This document shows, one piece after another, positions 17,597 to 26,041 of a stretch of 64,000 nt of DNA. Origin of the DNA: Clostridia bacterium. GTDB lineage: Bacteria; Bacillota; Clostridia; Christensenellales; Aristaeellaceae. How positions within the stretch are numbered: the first letter of the stretch is position 1; every line of letters begins with the position of its first letter. Under the pieces are notes generated by a model. It saw only the letters and a list, made by a program, of their open reading frames with translations. It ran no database searches and was not told the origin of the DNA. Where the stretch lies: positions 1 through 64,000 of the forward strand of contig JAFQIB010000003.1 of assembly GCA_017397765.1 (NCBI GenBank), written 5' to 3'. The position numbers and the translations under genes are program-made.

Positions 17597-18166
17597 ATGT
17601 GCGATCGTCTGCCTTCCCTGCCCCGCTGCCGCTGGTGCAATCTGCGCAACCCGCGCTACGTCGCCTACCATGACCGGGAGTGGGGCGTCCCCTGCCACGA
17701 TGACCGCATGCTGTTTGAGCTGCTGATCCTGGAGGGCTTCCAGGCCGGGCTGAGCTGGGAATGCGTGCTGAACAAGCGGGCGGCCTTCCGGACTGCCTTC
17801 GACCAGTTTGACTGGGACAGCATCGCCGCCTGGGATGAAACCAGGGTCGCAGCACTGCTGGAGAATCCCGGCATCATCCGCAACCGGCTGAAGCTCCGCG
17901 CCGCCATCCGAAATGCAGCAGTCTTTCGGGAGATCCGGGCATCCTTCGGCTCTTTTGACGCCTATCTGGCCGGCTTTACCGGCGGATGCATCCTCATCGA
18001 GCACGATAAGACCACCAATGCCCTGTCCGACCGGATTTCCGCTGACCTGAAGAAACGCGGCATGCGCTTTGTCGGCTCCACCATCATCTACGCTTACCTG
18101 CAGGCCATCGGCGTCATCAACAGCCACGAGCCCGCCTGCTATCTGTATCCGGGAGGGAATGCTTAA
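17597..18166 (+). CDS. tag: DNA-3-methyladenine glycosylase I
   Basis: 189 residues. It has CRWC (zinc cysteine near the N-terminus), YHDREWGVP, EGFQAGLSWECVL and the C-terminal NSHEPAC zinc half-site, all diagnostic of Tag, which excises 3-methyladenine from alkylated DNA. The start at 17597 follows ACGGAGG by 6 nt; an ATG at 17579 abuts the mscS stop but has no ribosome binding site of its own. It is translationally linked to the next gene (TAATG). Confidence 0.93.
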   Translation: MCDRLPSLPRCRWCNLRNPRYVAYHDREWGVPCHDDRMLFELLILEGFQAGLSWECVLNKRAAFRTAFDQFDWDSIAAWDETRVAALLENPGIIRNRLKLRAAIRNAAVFREIRASFGSFDAYLAGFTGGCILIEHDKTTNALSDRISADLKKRGMRFVGSTIIYAYLQAIGVINSHEPACYLYPGGNA

Positions 18167-18666
18167 TGCACAGCGTATCACCCAGCTCTTCCCCAGCGGA
18201 CAATTCTGCCGGTGCGCTTGGGAACGTCACCGTCTGCCGCATCACGCCAGATATACCGCTGTGGGATCATTTGACAGACTATGCCGAACACTGTTCCTGG
18301 CCGGCAGGCGCTCACCTCGCTGGCATGCTGCGAGACAACCGATTTGCCGGCTGGGAAGCTGTTTTCGCCGCTGTACAGGACGAAAACATCATCGGGTATT
18401 GCACCTTTCTCAAAACGGATTATTACCCTGAGAACCGTTATTGGCCCTGGATCAGCAGCATATTCGTCGGCGAAGAACACCGCGGGCAGGGTGTCTGCGG
18501 ATTGCTCATCCGTGCTGCCATTGGCTATGCACGCAGCTGCGGCTTCCAGAAAGTGTATATCCCCTCGGACATGACCGGGTTTTATGAACGGTACGGGTTT
18601 GATAAAATTGATGAACTGACCAACTATGGCGGAGACGTTGACAACATCTTTGCCAAGGATATCTGA
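18166..18666 (+). CDS. GNAT-family acetyltransferase
   Basis: 166 residues. The acetyl-CoA-binding motif A is visible as ISSIFVGEEHRGQGVCGLL (about residues 92-110), followed by FYERYGFDKIDE near the end. The ATG shares one base with the tag stop. GGGAGG upstream lies inside the end of tag. The substrate is unknown. Confidence 0.85.
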   Translation: MHSVSPSSSPADNSAGALGNVTVCRITPDIPLWDHLTDYAEHCSWPAGAHLAGMLRDNRFAGWEAVFAAVQDENIIGYCTFLKTDYYPENRYWPWISSIFVGEEHRGQGVCGLLIRAAIGYARSCGFQKVYIPSDMTGFYERYGFDKIDELTNYGGDVDNIFAKDI

Positions 18667-18683
18667 TTCCCAAAGGAGCCCCC

Positions 18684-19364
18684 ATGAAAATCCAGATCAG
18701 CGATAACCTCATCCGCCACTATCTGCGGAATGTATACTTCATCAACGGCCACAGCTATGCCGGCAAATCCACCATGGTGCGGATGCTCTCCGAGCGCTAC
18801 GGCATGATCCACTGCGGCGAGAATTACCACGACGCCTTCCCCCGGGAGAAGCTGGACCGGTGGAAGCAGCCCGGACTTTGCTATTTCGACACCATGTCCG
18901 GCTGGCAGGAATGGCTCAGCCAGACCCCGGAGGAGCATTTCCGCTGGACGACGCAGGTGTCCCAGGAATGCATTGAGCTGGAGATCCTGGAGCTGATCCG
19001 GCTGGCCGCCAACGGCGATAAAGTCATCGTGGATACCAACATTCCCCCGGAGGTGCTCCGGGAAATCTCCGACTACGATCACGTCGCCATCATGCTCTGC
19101 GATCCGCCGGACATCACCGCACAGAAGTTCTTCGACCGGGATGATCCGGACAAGAAGTTCATGTACGAGCAGATCCAGCAATGCCCCGATCCGGAAGCGA
19201 CGCTGCGGAACTTCAACAGCTGGGCGCTGTATCATCCGCCGCTGGAGACCGACTGGGCGCACACCGGCTTTTTCACCTGCACCCGCTCTGATTTTGAAAA
19301 CGACACCCGCGAGGAGATGCTGGCTGTACTGGCAAAGCATTTCCATCTGGAGCAGGAGGGATGA
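18684..19364 (+). CDS. P-loop kinase-like protein
   Basis: 226 residues with Walker A GHSYAGKST at about residues 22-30 and a later VIVDTNIPPE segment that resembles Walker B or the substrate lid of small-molecule kinases. AAAGGAG precedes the ATG. It is in the mscS-tag operon. The fold resembles adenylate-kinase or zeta-toxin-type kinases, but I cannot assign a substrate. Confidence 0.7.
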   Translation: MKIQISDNLIRHYLRNVYFINGHSYAGKSTMVRMLSERYGMIHCGENYHDAFPREKLDRWKQPGLCYFDTMSGWQEWLSQTPEEHFRWTTQVSQECIELEILELIRLAANGDKVIVDTNIPPEVLREISDYDHVAIMLCDPPDITAQKFFDRDDPDKKFMYEQIQQCPDPEATLRNFNSWALYHPPLETDWAHTGFFTCTRSDFENDTREEMLAVLAKHFHLEQEG

Positions 19365-19366
19365 GC

Positions 19367-19864
19367 ATGGTTCTGCTGATCGTTGATGCGCAGCAGCTGA
19401 TCGTCACGCCTGCGCTGTATGCCTTCGAGCTGTTCACCGGGCATGTTGCCCGGCTGATCGCCCGCGCCCGGGATCGGAGCGTGGAGGTCATCTTTGTCCG
19501 CCATGATGACGGCGAAGGCGGGCCTTTGGTCAAGGGCAGCCCCGGCTATGAAGTCTGCGAGCGCTTCCGCCCGATGCCCGGCGAACGTGTTTTTGACAAA
19601 ACCGTCAACAGCGCCTTTTACGGCACCGGACTGCTGGCATACCTGCGCAGCAAGGGAGAAACCGTGGTGATGATCGCCGGGCTGCAGACGGATTACTGCA
19701 TCGACGCGACGATCAAGGCCGGCTTCGAGCATGGGCTCAACATGATCGTCCCCGCCCATGCCAACACGACCTTCAGCAATGCCTTCATGACCGGCGAGGC
19801 CAGCTACCGGTATTACAACGAAAATCATGTGGCCCGGCCGCTACGCCGAGTGCATCCCCTTTGA
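19367..19864 (+). CDS. Isochorismatase-family cysteine hydrolase
   Basis: 165 residues. The family catalytic triad is visible: Asp in LLIVDAQQ, Lys in VFDKTVNSAF and Cys in LQTDYCIDAT. Family members hydrolyse amides or isochorismate (nicotinamidase-like), but the substrate here is not determined. An ATG at 19361 overlaps the preceding stop; 19367 is preferred because AGGAGG then lies 7 nt upstream. Last gene of the operon. Confidence 0.85.
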   Translation: MVLLIVDAQQLIVTPALYAFELFTGHVARLIARARDRSVEVIFVRHDDGEGGPLVKGSPGYEVCERFRPMPGERVFDKTVNSAFYGTGLLAYLRSKGETVVMIAGLQTDYCIDATIKAGFEHGLNMIVPAHANTTFSNAFMTGEASYRYYNENHVARPLRRVHPL

Positions 19865-19899
19865 AGCCGCCCTCGCCCGACTTGGATAATCAGGAGAAA

Positions 19900-19944
19900 A
19901 CGCATCCCCCGTCAGCGCCTCAGGCAGTCGGGGGATGCGCTTTT
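19900..19944. terminator. Strong bidirectional terminator between convergent operons
   Basis: An 11-bp stem CGCATCCCCCG / CGGGGGATGCG followed by CTTTTTT on the plus strand. It separates the cysteine hydrolase from the convergent GH88 gene. Confidence 0.8.
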
Positions 19945-19953
19945 TTATTCATT

Positions 19954-21081
19954 TCAGCGCCACAGCATCGGATCGACGCCCTTCAGCTTGCACAGCGCCT
20001 CTACGAAGAAATAATCACCGTACACGATGTTGGTATGGGTGCCCGCATTGTCCTCATGATAGGCAGCGGTGCAATGGGTCAGGAAGCCGCAATATGCATC
20101 ACCGAAATCGCAGCAATGGTCGATCAGGCCGTCCAGCAGCTTTTCTGCAGCGGCACGGTATTCCGGCTTGCCGGTGAGCTTTTCCAGCTCCAGGAAGCCG
20201 CAGGCCGCGCAGGCTCCGGCGATATTATCCAGCCGGTATACCTCTTTGGGCTGGCGGAAATCGCAGTCCGTCAGGCCGTCCTCGCGGATATTGGCGGCAA
20301 AGTACCGGGCAATCCGCTCCGCCGTCTCCAGATCGCGGGCTTCGCCGGTGTTCATCGCCAGCAGCGTAAAGCCGTAGAGCGCCCAGGCCTGGCCCCGGCT
20401 CCAGCTGCTGCCCACTGCGCAGCCCTGTCCGCCGTGCTCGCGGACAAAAGCGCCGCTCGCCGGATCAAACTCCACGATATGCCGGCAGGAGCCGTCCTCC
20501 CGGACAAAATGCTTCGCCGCGGTATCCGCATGGATGCGGGTTACCGTCGCAAAGCGCGGATCGCCGGTTTCCCTTGTCGCCCAATCAAGCAGGGGCAGGT
20601 TCATCATGCAGTCGATGATGGCGTAGCCCAGCTGCTCCCTGCCGTCCCAGGCCTTGATGAAGCCCGCCCGGGGCGTGTCGGTGGGGTTGAAGCGGCCCAT
20701 CAGCAGCGATGCGGCATGGAGCGTGTCCCACCTTGCCTGCCCATCCCCGGTCAGCTTGTGCTTCGCGCCGCAGCTGAGCAGGAACATGAAGCCCACGTCA
20801 TGGGTCAGATGCCGGTAGATGCGGAACTGCTCCGTCATCAGCTCCGTCGCCCGGAGCGCTTCTCTATGGAAGATCTCGTCCGGAGACAGCGTGTCCATCA
20901 GCCACATCAGTCCCGGCCAGAAGCCGGAGGTCCACCAGCCGTTACCCAGATCCCACGGGGAACCGATCCATTGGCCGCCTTCGCTGCGGTAGGGCAGTAC
21001 GTCGCTCTTTGTAGCCAAAGGCACTGTACGCCGCAGCTTGGCGGATACCTTGGCAATCACTTCATCCAGATTGTTGTGCAT
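19954..21081 (-). CDS. GH88 unsaturated glucuronyl/galacturonyl hydrolase
   Basis: 375 residues, no signal peptide, so cytoplasmic. It shows the GH88 (alpha/alpha)6 barrel motifs WDLGNGWWTSGFWPG, LTHDVGFMF and YAIIDCMMNLPLL; the aspartates of the last two match the catalytic pair of the Bacillus enzyme. It removes the 4,5-unsaturated uronic acid left by polysaccharide lyases. The start at 21081 is set by GGAGG 6 nt upstream; the longer frame lies inside the upstream gene. It sits 20 bp after the lyase gene, so substrate production and processing are co-expressed. Confidence 0.9.
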   Translation of the reverse strand: MHNNLDEVIAKVSAKLRRTVPLATKSDVLPYRSEGGQWIGSPWDLGNGWWTSGFWPGLMWLMDTLSPDEIFHREALRATELMTEQFRIYRHLTHDVGFMFLLSCGAKHKLTGDGQARWDTLHAASLLMGRFNPTDTPRAGFIKAWDGREQLGYAIIDCMMNLPLLDWATRETGDPRFATVTRIHADTAAKHFVREDGSCRHIVEFDPASGAFVREHGGQGCAVGSSWSRGQAWALYGFTLLAMNTGEARDLETAERIARYFAANIREDGLTDCDFRQPKEVYRLDNIAGACAACGFLELEKLTGKPEYRAAAEKLLDGLIDHCCDFGDAYCGFLTHCTAAYHEDNAGTHTNIVYGDYFFVEALCKLKGVDPMLWR

Positions 21082-21101
21082 GGTTTCCTCCTGCGATAGG
21101 G

Positions 21102-22919
21102 TCAGTCCATCAGCGTGATGTGAACGCTGTGCGTCCTGGCAGGCTGTGCGGTCAGCGTCAGCCGCCAGAGACAGCCGGGATAGCTGCCCTGCATGCGGCC
21201 GTCGGTGATCTCGATGCGCTCCACGTCCGCCGTCAGCGCCTCGGTGTCCCGCCACTCGACAAAGTAGTTCGTCTCCCGGCCATGGCAGCATTTGTCCGCC
21301 TGCTCGATGATCGGCTCATCCCGGAGCATGAACACCCAGGTCACCGGCTGGGGGGCTTCCAGCTCGATCTCGTCCTGCACATGGAAGATATAGCTGCCCC
21401 TGTCAAGGGTCATTTTGCGCAGGCAGCGCAATGCGCCGGCTTCCGCCGGATAAGCCCCGGCAATGTCCAGCTGCAGCCCGTTTGGCAGGCATTCCACGTC
21501 CTTTGCCGCATACTGGGCGCCCGCCTGCTGCTCGCAGCCGCCGATGATCGGCACATTGTGATACATCGCCCGGCAGTTCCACAGCTCATAGCGCCGGTCG
21601 GAGAAGGTCTTGGCGGTGTAGATCATATTGCCGGCGTCCACGGCCTGCATCTGCCCATCCACCGCGATCAGGAAGCTGCCCACGTCGTTGTGATTGTGGC
21701 TTTCGTTATTGTGTCCGCCCTTCATGGCGGCGACAGTACGCACCGTCCTGCTGCCCTGCTTGCTGTCCCAGGCGCGCGCGCGGCCTTCCACAAGGCGCAC
21801 CTGCAGGTCGGGCAGCCAGACGTCCTTGGGCGGCTCTTCTTCGTCCTGAATCGCTGCCGGCCTGGCGAAGAGGCGCATCAGCAGCCGGGAGAGATGGGGC
21901 GTATCGTTGATCTCCTTCTGCGGCTTGTCCCACAGATCCGCGCCAATGCGGATCAGATCAGGATTCCCCGTCCTGAGCCCCGCATACTGCAATCGCTCGC
22001 CGCTGATGGTGGGTCGGGCGTCGCAGTCGGCGAAATTGGCAAACCAGCCGCCGCCCAGGTACACCAGCGCCGGGTAGGCCATCATCCGGCGCACCTTCTC
22101 CTCCTGCCACAGATCGATGCCGCACAGGCTTTCCAGCACCATCAGGCAGTCCAGGAATGCGCCGCCGGCCATGTTCCAGTAGCCCGCGCCCTCGTCACAG
22201 CCGCCGTCCTCCGGCACGCAGTCCAGCCAGCGGTCCAGCATCATGCAGGCGCGGGAGATCAACGGCTCGCCGCCCCAGTGCCAGACATTGGCCGCCATGA
22301 GGATGTTGGAGATGATCCAGGGCGTCCAGTTGTTCAGATCCTTGCGGGTGAAGCCCATCCACCATTCTCCGTCATTGTCCATGAAGGGGCGGAGGATGCG
22401 CCGCTCCACCTCCCGGCGAACGCGATCCCGGAGATCAGCATGCAGCCTGTCTCCCAACAGCTGGCAGATGAAGGACAGGATCATCCCTGTCTGCGCCGCA
22501 AAGAGATCGACAATGGCCGTCCGGTCATCCGGGAAGGGATGGGCCGCACTCAGCTTTGCATGGGCGCTGATAGCCCAGGTCGTTTCCTCACACAGGAGCC
22601 ACAGTCCGTCCTCCACGTCCCCCAGCAGCGCATCCGAATCCGTCAGGCAGACGTGGAGCGCCGCGGTGCAAAGCTTCCTGCGGCGGAAGTAATAGGGCGT
22701 CTGGCAGTCCGTGCGGCTGCCGGTGCGGATAAAGGATGCATACATCCCTGCCGTCAGCATCGGCCAGGGCTGCTGCTGATAGGTCTGCGCCAGGGCCAGC
22801 AGCGCCTCCCGGTCAGCGGGAGCAACGCCCGCCCACGCCGCACGGTCGGTGATCTCCGGAAATTGGGGTGTATAGCGAACTTCCCCGATGGGATGGGCCG
22901 CGAAATAACGATCAAACAT
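21102..22919 (-). CDS. Heparinase II/III-family polysaccharide lyase (cytoplasmic)
   Basis: 605 residues without a signal peptide. The N-terminal half is an alpha-toroid. The C-terminal beta-sandwich carries the family motif HNHNDVGSFLIAVDG and the following DAGNMIYT, with the histidine and asparagine expected at the catalytic site. Members of this fold cleave uronic-acid-containing glycans by beta-elimination. Together with the adjacent GH88 it forms a two-step route for imported uronic oligosaccharides. The exact PL family and substrate (rhamnogalacturonan, glycosaminoglycan or ulvan-like) cannot be fixed from the sequence. Confidence 0.8.
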   Translation of the reverse strand: MFDRYFAAHPIGEVRYTPQFPEITDRAAWAGVAPADREALLALAQTYQQQPWPMLTAGMYASFIRTGSRTDCQTPYYFRRRKLCTAALHVCLTDSDALLGDVEDGLWLLCEETTWAISAHAKLSAAHPFPDDRTAIVDLFAAQTGMILSFICQLLGDRLHADLRDRVRREVERRILRPFMDNDGEWWMGFTRKDLNNWTPWIISNILMAANVWHWGGEPLISRACMMLDRWLDCVPEDGGCDEGAGYWNMAGGAFLDCLMVLESLCGIDLWQEEKVRRMMAYPALVYLGGGWFANFADCDARPTISGERLQYAGLRTGNPDLIRIGADLWDKPQKEINDTPHLSRLLMRLFARPAAIQDEEEPPKDVWLPDLQVRLVEGRARAWDSKQGSRTVRTVAAMKGGHNNESHNHNDVGSFLIAVDGQMQAVDAGNMIYTAKTFSDRRYELWNCRAMYHNVPIIGGCEQQAGAQYAAKDVECLPNGLQLDIAGAYPAEAGALRCLRKMTLDRGSYIFHVQDEIELEAPQPVTWVFMLRDEPIIEQADKCCHGRETNYFVEWRDTEALTADVERIEITDGRMQGSYPGCLWRLTLTAQPARTHSVHITLMD

Positions 22920-22987
22920 GGTTTTTTCCCTCCATTTGTTCTATGGGATTCGACGCCTTCCCATAAATCCCTGCCGCATTTCCCGGA

Positions 22988-23016
22988 TTGCTTTTTCAGC
23001 CCGGGTTTGCTATACT
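22988..23016 (+). promoter_or_regulatory. Promoter of the GH43-like gene
   Basis: TTGCTT (22988-22993) and TATACT (23011-23016) with 17-bp spacing and an extended -10 TGC. Confidence 0.6.
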
Positions 23017-23051
23017 GTTGTCACTGAACTGTACAGGGAGGTTGCACGCCA

Positions 23052-23915
23052 ATGAAGCTTTCCGACATCAACATCCGCGACCCCTATGTCCTCCTGCACG
23101 AGGGCAAATATTATCTGTACGGCACCCGCGGAGCGACCTGCTGGGGCAAGGCCAACGGCTTTGACGCCTATGTTTCCGACGATCTGGAAAACTGGTCCGA
23201 GCCCATCGAGATTTTCCACAATGACGGCTCCTTCTGGGCTGACCGCAACTACTGGGCCCCGGAGGTGCATGCATGGCAGGGCGCATTTTATATGTTCGCG
23301 TCCTTCAAGGCTGAGGGCGTGTGCCGCTGCACCTGCATCCTGAAGGCAGATAATCCCCTGGGCCCCTTCGTGCCCCACTCTGACGGCGGCGTTACGCCCG
23401 CCGACTGGGAATGCCTGGACGGCACCTTCTACGCTGATCAGGAGGGCAATCCCTGGATCGTTTTCTGCCATGAGTGGGTGCAGGCCATCGACGGCGAGAT
23501 CTGGGCGATGCGCCTGAATGAGGATCTCTCCGCGCCCGCAGGCCCGCCCCGGCTGCTGTTCACCGCCTCCGAGGCGGACTGGATCGTGCCCGGCCGCCCC
23601 GTGCTGGGCAAGCCCTCCTTCGTCACCGACGGCCCCTTCATGTGGCGCACGGCGGACGGCTCCCTCCTGATGCTCTGGGCCGCCTTCTCCAAGGACGGCT
23701 ACACCCAGGGCCTGGCCCGCAGCACCAACGGCGAGATCACCGGCGACTTCAAGCAGGTCAAGCCCCTGTTCATGAAGGACGGCGGCCACGGCATGGTCTT
23801 CCGCACCCGGGAGGACAAGCTGATGATGACCCTGCACAGCCCCAACACCACCCTGGAGGAGCGCCCCTTCTTCTTCGAGGTCGTCGAGGAGGACGGGCTG
23901 CTGCACCGGAAGTAA
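23052..23915 (+). CDS. GH43-like five-bladed beta-propeller glycosidase
   Basis: 287 residues, no signal peptide. The opening NIRDPYVLLHEGKYYLYGT contains the GH43 catalytic-base aspartate (RDP). Later ECLDGTFYADQEGNPWIVF and CHEWVQ supply the expected modulator aspartate and acid glutamate. GH43 enzymes remove arabinose or xylose residues from plant oligosaccharides. GGGAGG precedes the ATG. It is divergent from the lyase-GH88 operon, which suggests shared use of plant glycans. Substrate preference is unknown. Confidence 0.85.
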   Translation: MKLSDINIRDPYVLLHEGKYYLYGTRGATCWGKANGFDAYVSDDLENWSEPIEIFHNDGSFWADRNYWAPEVHAWQGAFYMFASFKAEGVCRCTCILKADNPLGPFVPHSDGGVTPADWECLDGTFYADQEGNPWIVFCHEWVQAIDGEIWAMRLNEDLSAPAGPPRLLFTASEADWIVPGRPVLGKPSFVTDGPFMWRTADGSLLMLWAAFSKDGYTQGLARSTNGEITGDFKQVKPLFMKDGGHGMVFRTREDKLMMTLHSPNTTLEERPFFFEVVEEDGLLHRK

Positions 23916-23949
23916 GCAGCAGACTGCAAGCATCTGCAAAGGAGCATTT

Positions 23950-24444
23950 ATGAACGTCAAAGCAATCGTATACACCTCCAACACCGGCTACACCGCCCGG
24001 TACGCCGCGCTGCTGGCGGAAAAGACCGCCCTGCCCGTCTACGCGCTGGACGCAGCCCTGAAGCAACTGCCCGCCGGCACCCCGGTGCTCTACCTGGGCT
24101 GGCTGATGGCCGGCAGCGTCAAGGGCTACCGGAAGGCCGCCAAGCGCTTCGCCGTCAAAGCCGTATGCGGCGTCGGCCTGGGCGATACCGGCGCACAGGA
24201 TGAGGCCGTCCGCAAGGCCCACGCGCTGTCGGCAGACTTCCCCGTTTTCACCCTGCAGGGCGGCATGGATCTGAACAAGCTCTCCGGCCTCTACAAATTT
24301 GCCATCAAGATGCTGACCAGGGCCATGGCAGCCCAGAAGAACCGCACGCCCGGCGAGGACCGCATGCTGGCGCTCCTGCAAGCCGGCGGCGATTATGTCG
24401 GCCCCGAGCATCTGACCGGCGTGCTGGCCTGGCTGCAGGCCTGA
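23950..24444 (+). CDS. Flavodoxin-like protein
   Basis: 164 residues. The N-terminus AIVYTSNTGYTARYAALLAEK matches the FMN-phosphate-binding loop (T/S-x-T-G-x-T) of flavodoxins and flavodoxin-domain proteins. The remainder alternates beta and alpha as expected, with GVGLGDTG as a second loop. AAAGGAG lies just before the ATG, 34 bp after the GH43-like gene. The redox partner is unknown. Confidence 0.75.
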   Translation: MNVKAIVYTSNTGYTARYAALLAEKTALPVYALDAALKQLPAGTPVLYLGWLMAGSVKGYRKAAKRFAVKAVCGVGLGDTGAQDEAVRKAHALSADFPVFTLQGGMDLNKLSGLYKFAIKMLTRAMAAQKNRTPGEDRMLALLQAGGDYVGPEHLTGVLAWLQA

Positions 24445-24484
24445 CCGGTTTTCCCGAATCCATCCGTATGAAAGGAACGATCCC

Positions 24485-25573
24485 ATGAAACGCCTGTTTT
24501 CCCTGCTTCTCTGCCTTTGTCTGATGCTGCCCCTGTGCGCCTGCGCGGAAACGCAGATCATCACCATCACCTGCACCGGCGATACCACCCTGGGCAGCAG
24601 CAAGCGCGTACAGACCAAATTTGCCGAGCATTCCTATCAGGCCTACATTGAAAAGTACGGCTATGCCTATCCCTTCGAGGGCATCCGTCACCTGACGGAG
24701 AATGACGATATCACCCTGGTGAACCTGGAGGGCGTGCTGTATGAGCCCAAGGAGCTCGCCGCCAGCCATCTGGTTTTCAACGGCCCGAAGGATTACGCCA
24801 AAATCCTCACCGAAGGCAGCGTGGAGATCGTCAACCTGGCCAACAACCATACCGACGACTACGGCCGGCCCGGCTATCAGTCCACCGTCGAAGCGCTGGA
24901 AGCGGAAGGCATCAAGTACAGCGGTGAGACCGAGTTTGGCCGCGACGTGTACTGGTTTGATTTTGAGAACGACGTTCGCATCGGCTTCCTCGGCCTGATC
25001 CCCGCCTATTACTCCAAGAACGAGGCCAAGGTAAAGCAGGACGTCCAGAAGCTCAAGGACGCAGGCTGCGACGTGATTATCGCATCCATCCACTGCGGCA
25101 AGGAGGAAAATCCCACCCACTCCCAGATGACGGACACCTACCGTAAGAAGGCCACCGCGCTGGGCGCTCACATCGTGGTCGGCACCCATCCCCATGTTCC
25201 CCAGGGCATTCATGTGGAAAAGGGCATCACCACGCTGTATTCTCTGGGCAACTTCTCCTTCGGCGGCAACACCGGCGTCAATGAGGTGCTCTATTCCCCC
25301 GAGAGCATCATCGCGCAGATCGATCTGCACTTTGAGGACGGCGTGTACATCGGCCATCAGGTGACCCTCTGGCCCATCATGACCACCGGCGCCGAGGAGG
25401 GCAGCGGCATGGACGGCAAGGGCTACGCCAATGACTACCGGCCCATCCTCGTGGAGGGCGAGGCTGCCCAGGCCATCATGAAGAAGGTGCAGAAGGATAC
25501 GACCTTCCCGCTCAATCCCTATGTGGACGGGCAGGGCGCTGTGCAGGATTTCGTCCCCTGGACGGGCAAGTAA
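24485..25573 (+). CDS. CapA-family (poly-gamma-glutamate biosynthesis type) metallophosphatase, exported
   Basis: 362 residues. A signal sequence with a cysteine cluster (LPLCACAET) could be cut by signal peptidase I or be a weak lipobox. The core has CapA/PGA_cap motifs: TCTGDTTLG, VNLEGVLYE, NLANNHTDDYG, ASIHCGKEE and GTHPHVPQG, which supply the metal-binding aspartate, asparagines and histidines. CapA acts in poly-glutamate capsule systems, but stand-alone homologues are common and their reaction is uncertain. No capB or capC neighbours are seen. It has its own terminator. Confidence 0.85.
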   Translation: MKRLFSLLLCLCLMLPLCACAETQIITITCTGDTTLGSSKRVQTKFAEHSYQAYIEKYGYAYPFEGIRHLTENDDITLVNLEGVLYEPKELAASHLVFNGPKDYAKILTEGSVEIVNLANNHTDDYGRPGYQSTVEALEAEGIKYSGETEFGRDVYWFDFENDVRIGFLGLIPAYYSKNEAKVKQDVQKLKDAGCDVIIASIHCGKEENPTHSQMTDTYRKKATALGAHIVVGTHPHVPQGIHVEKGITTLYSLGNFSFGGNTGVNEVLYSPESIIAQIDLHFEDGVYIGHQVTLWPIMTTGAEEGSGMDGKGYANDYRPILVEGEAAQAIMKKVQKDTTFPLNPYVDGQGAVQDFVPWTGK

Positions 25574-25581
25574 GAAGTTTT

Positions 25582-25613
25582 ACCGGTCTTTCCCAAGGAG
25601 AGGCCGGTTTTTT
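25582..25613 (+). terminator. Terminator after the capA-like gene
   Basis: A 10-bp stem ACCGGTCTTT / AGAGGCCGGT (with G-T pairs), loop CCCAAGG, then TTTTTT. Confidence 0.75.
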
Positions 25614-25664
25614 GTTGCCCACAGAAGATTTTCCTGTCCGTCACATGCTTTGCAGAGATTGACA

Positions 25665-25694
25665 TTGCAATGTGTCGCCTACCTATGCTATAAT
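25665..25694 (+). promoter_or_regulatory. Promoter upstream of element copy C and the NAGPA-like gene
   Basis: TTGCAA (25665-25670), 18-bp spacer, and an extended -10 TGCTATAAT (TATAAT at 25689-25694). The transcript would start near 25701 and pass through element copy C before reaching the gene start at 26042. Confidence 0.65.
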
Positions 25695-25722
25695 AATTCA
25701 GCTGTGAGCACTCCCTGTGGAT

Positions 25723-25734
25723 ACGAAAGGATCG
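25723..25734. repeat. 12-bp direct repeat, left copy, flanking element copy C
   Basis: ACGAAAGGATCG, identical to 26024-26035. The site includes a Shine-Dalgarno-like AAAGGA. Confidence 0.75.
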
Positions 25735-26023
25735 CAGGCTGTCAAATACCCTTGGGAAGGTGTCAGAGGGCCCGCAGGCCCTCTGACTGCAATCGTATCG
25801 CGGGGCTTTGCCGCGCGGGCGGGGCGTTTTCGGCTTCCAGCCGAAAACTTTCCTTACACGGAGGAACGGCCGGGAGGAGGGAGGCGCTTGCGCCGACTAG
25901 CGAGAGCAAATGCTTGCATTTGCCGAGCGTAGCCAGCGCCGAGCTTGTCTCGGTGCTGGACGAACGACCAGTGACGGAGTGCAATCCTCGTCAAAGTGCC
26001 TAAAGCACTTTGGCGACACGCTG
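25735..26023 (-). mobile_element. Hairpin-rich MITE-like element, copy C (long form, 289 bp) in a 5' leader
   Basis: Read on the minus strand it runs from CAGCGTGTCG to TTTGACAGCCTG. It shares with copy A the long block around GGCAAATGCAAGCATTTGC. Its third stem is GTTTTCGGCT/AGCCGAAAAC and its last stem CAGAGGGCC/GGCCCTCTG, both different in sequence from the other copies yet perfectly paired. It lies between the promoter and the ribosome binding site of the next gene. The 468-bp gap 25574-26041 holds the capA terminator, this promoter and the element. Confidence 0.8.
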
Positions 26024-26035
26024 ACGAAAGGATCG
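26024..26035. repeat. 12-bp direct repeat, right copy; carries the working Shine-Dalgarno
   Basis: ACGAAAGGATCG repeated exactly from 25723-25734. AAAGGA at 26027-26032 lies 9 nt before the ATG at 26042, so the duplication restored the ribosome binding site next to the gene. Confidence 0.75.
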
Positions 26036-26041
26036 ATCCCC

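Noticed and set aside
25659..25694. Perfect TTGACA as -35 box for the TATAAT at 25689
   Set aside because: The spacing would be 24 bp, too long. TTGCAA at 25665 with 18 bp, plus an extended -10, is the better reading.
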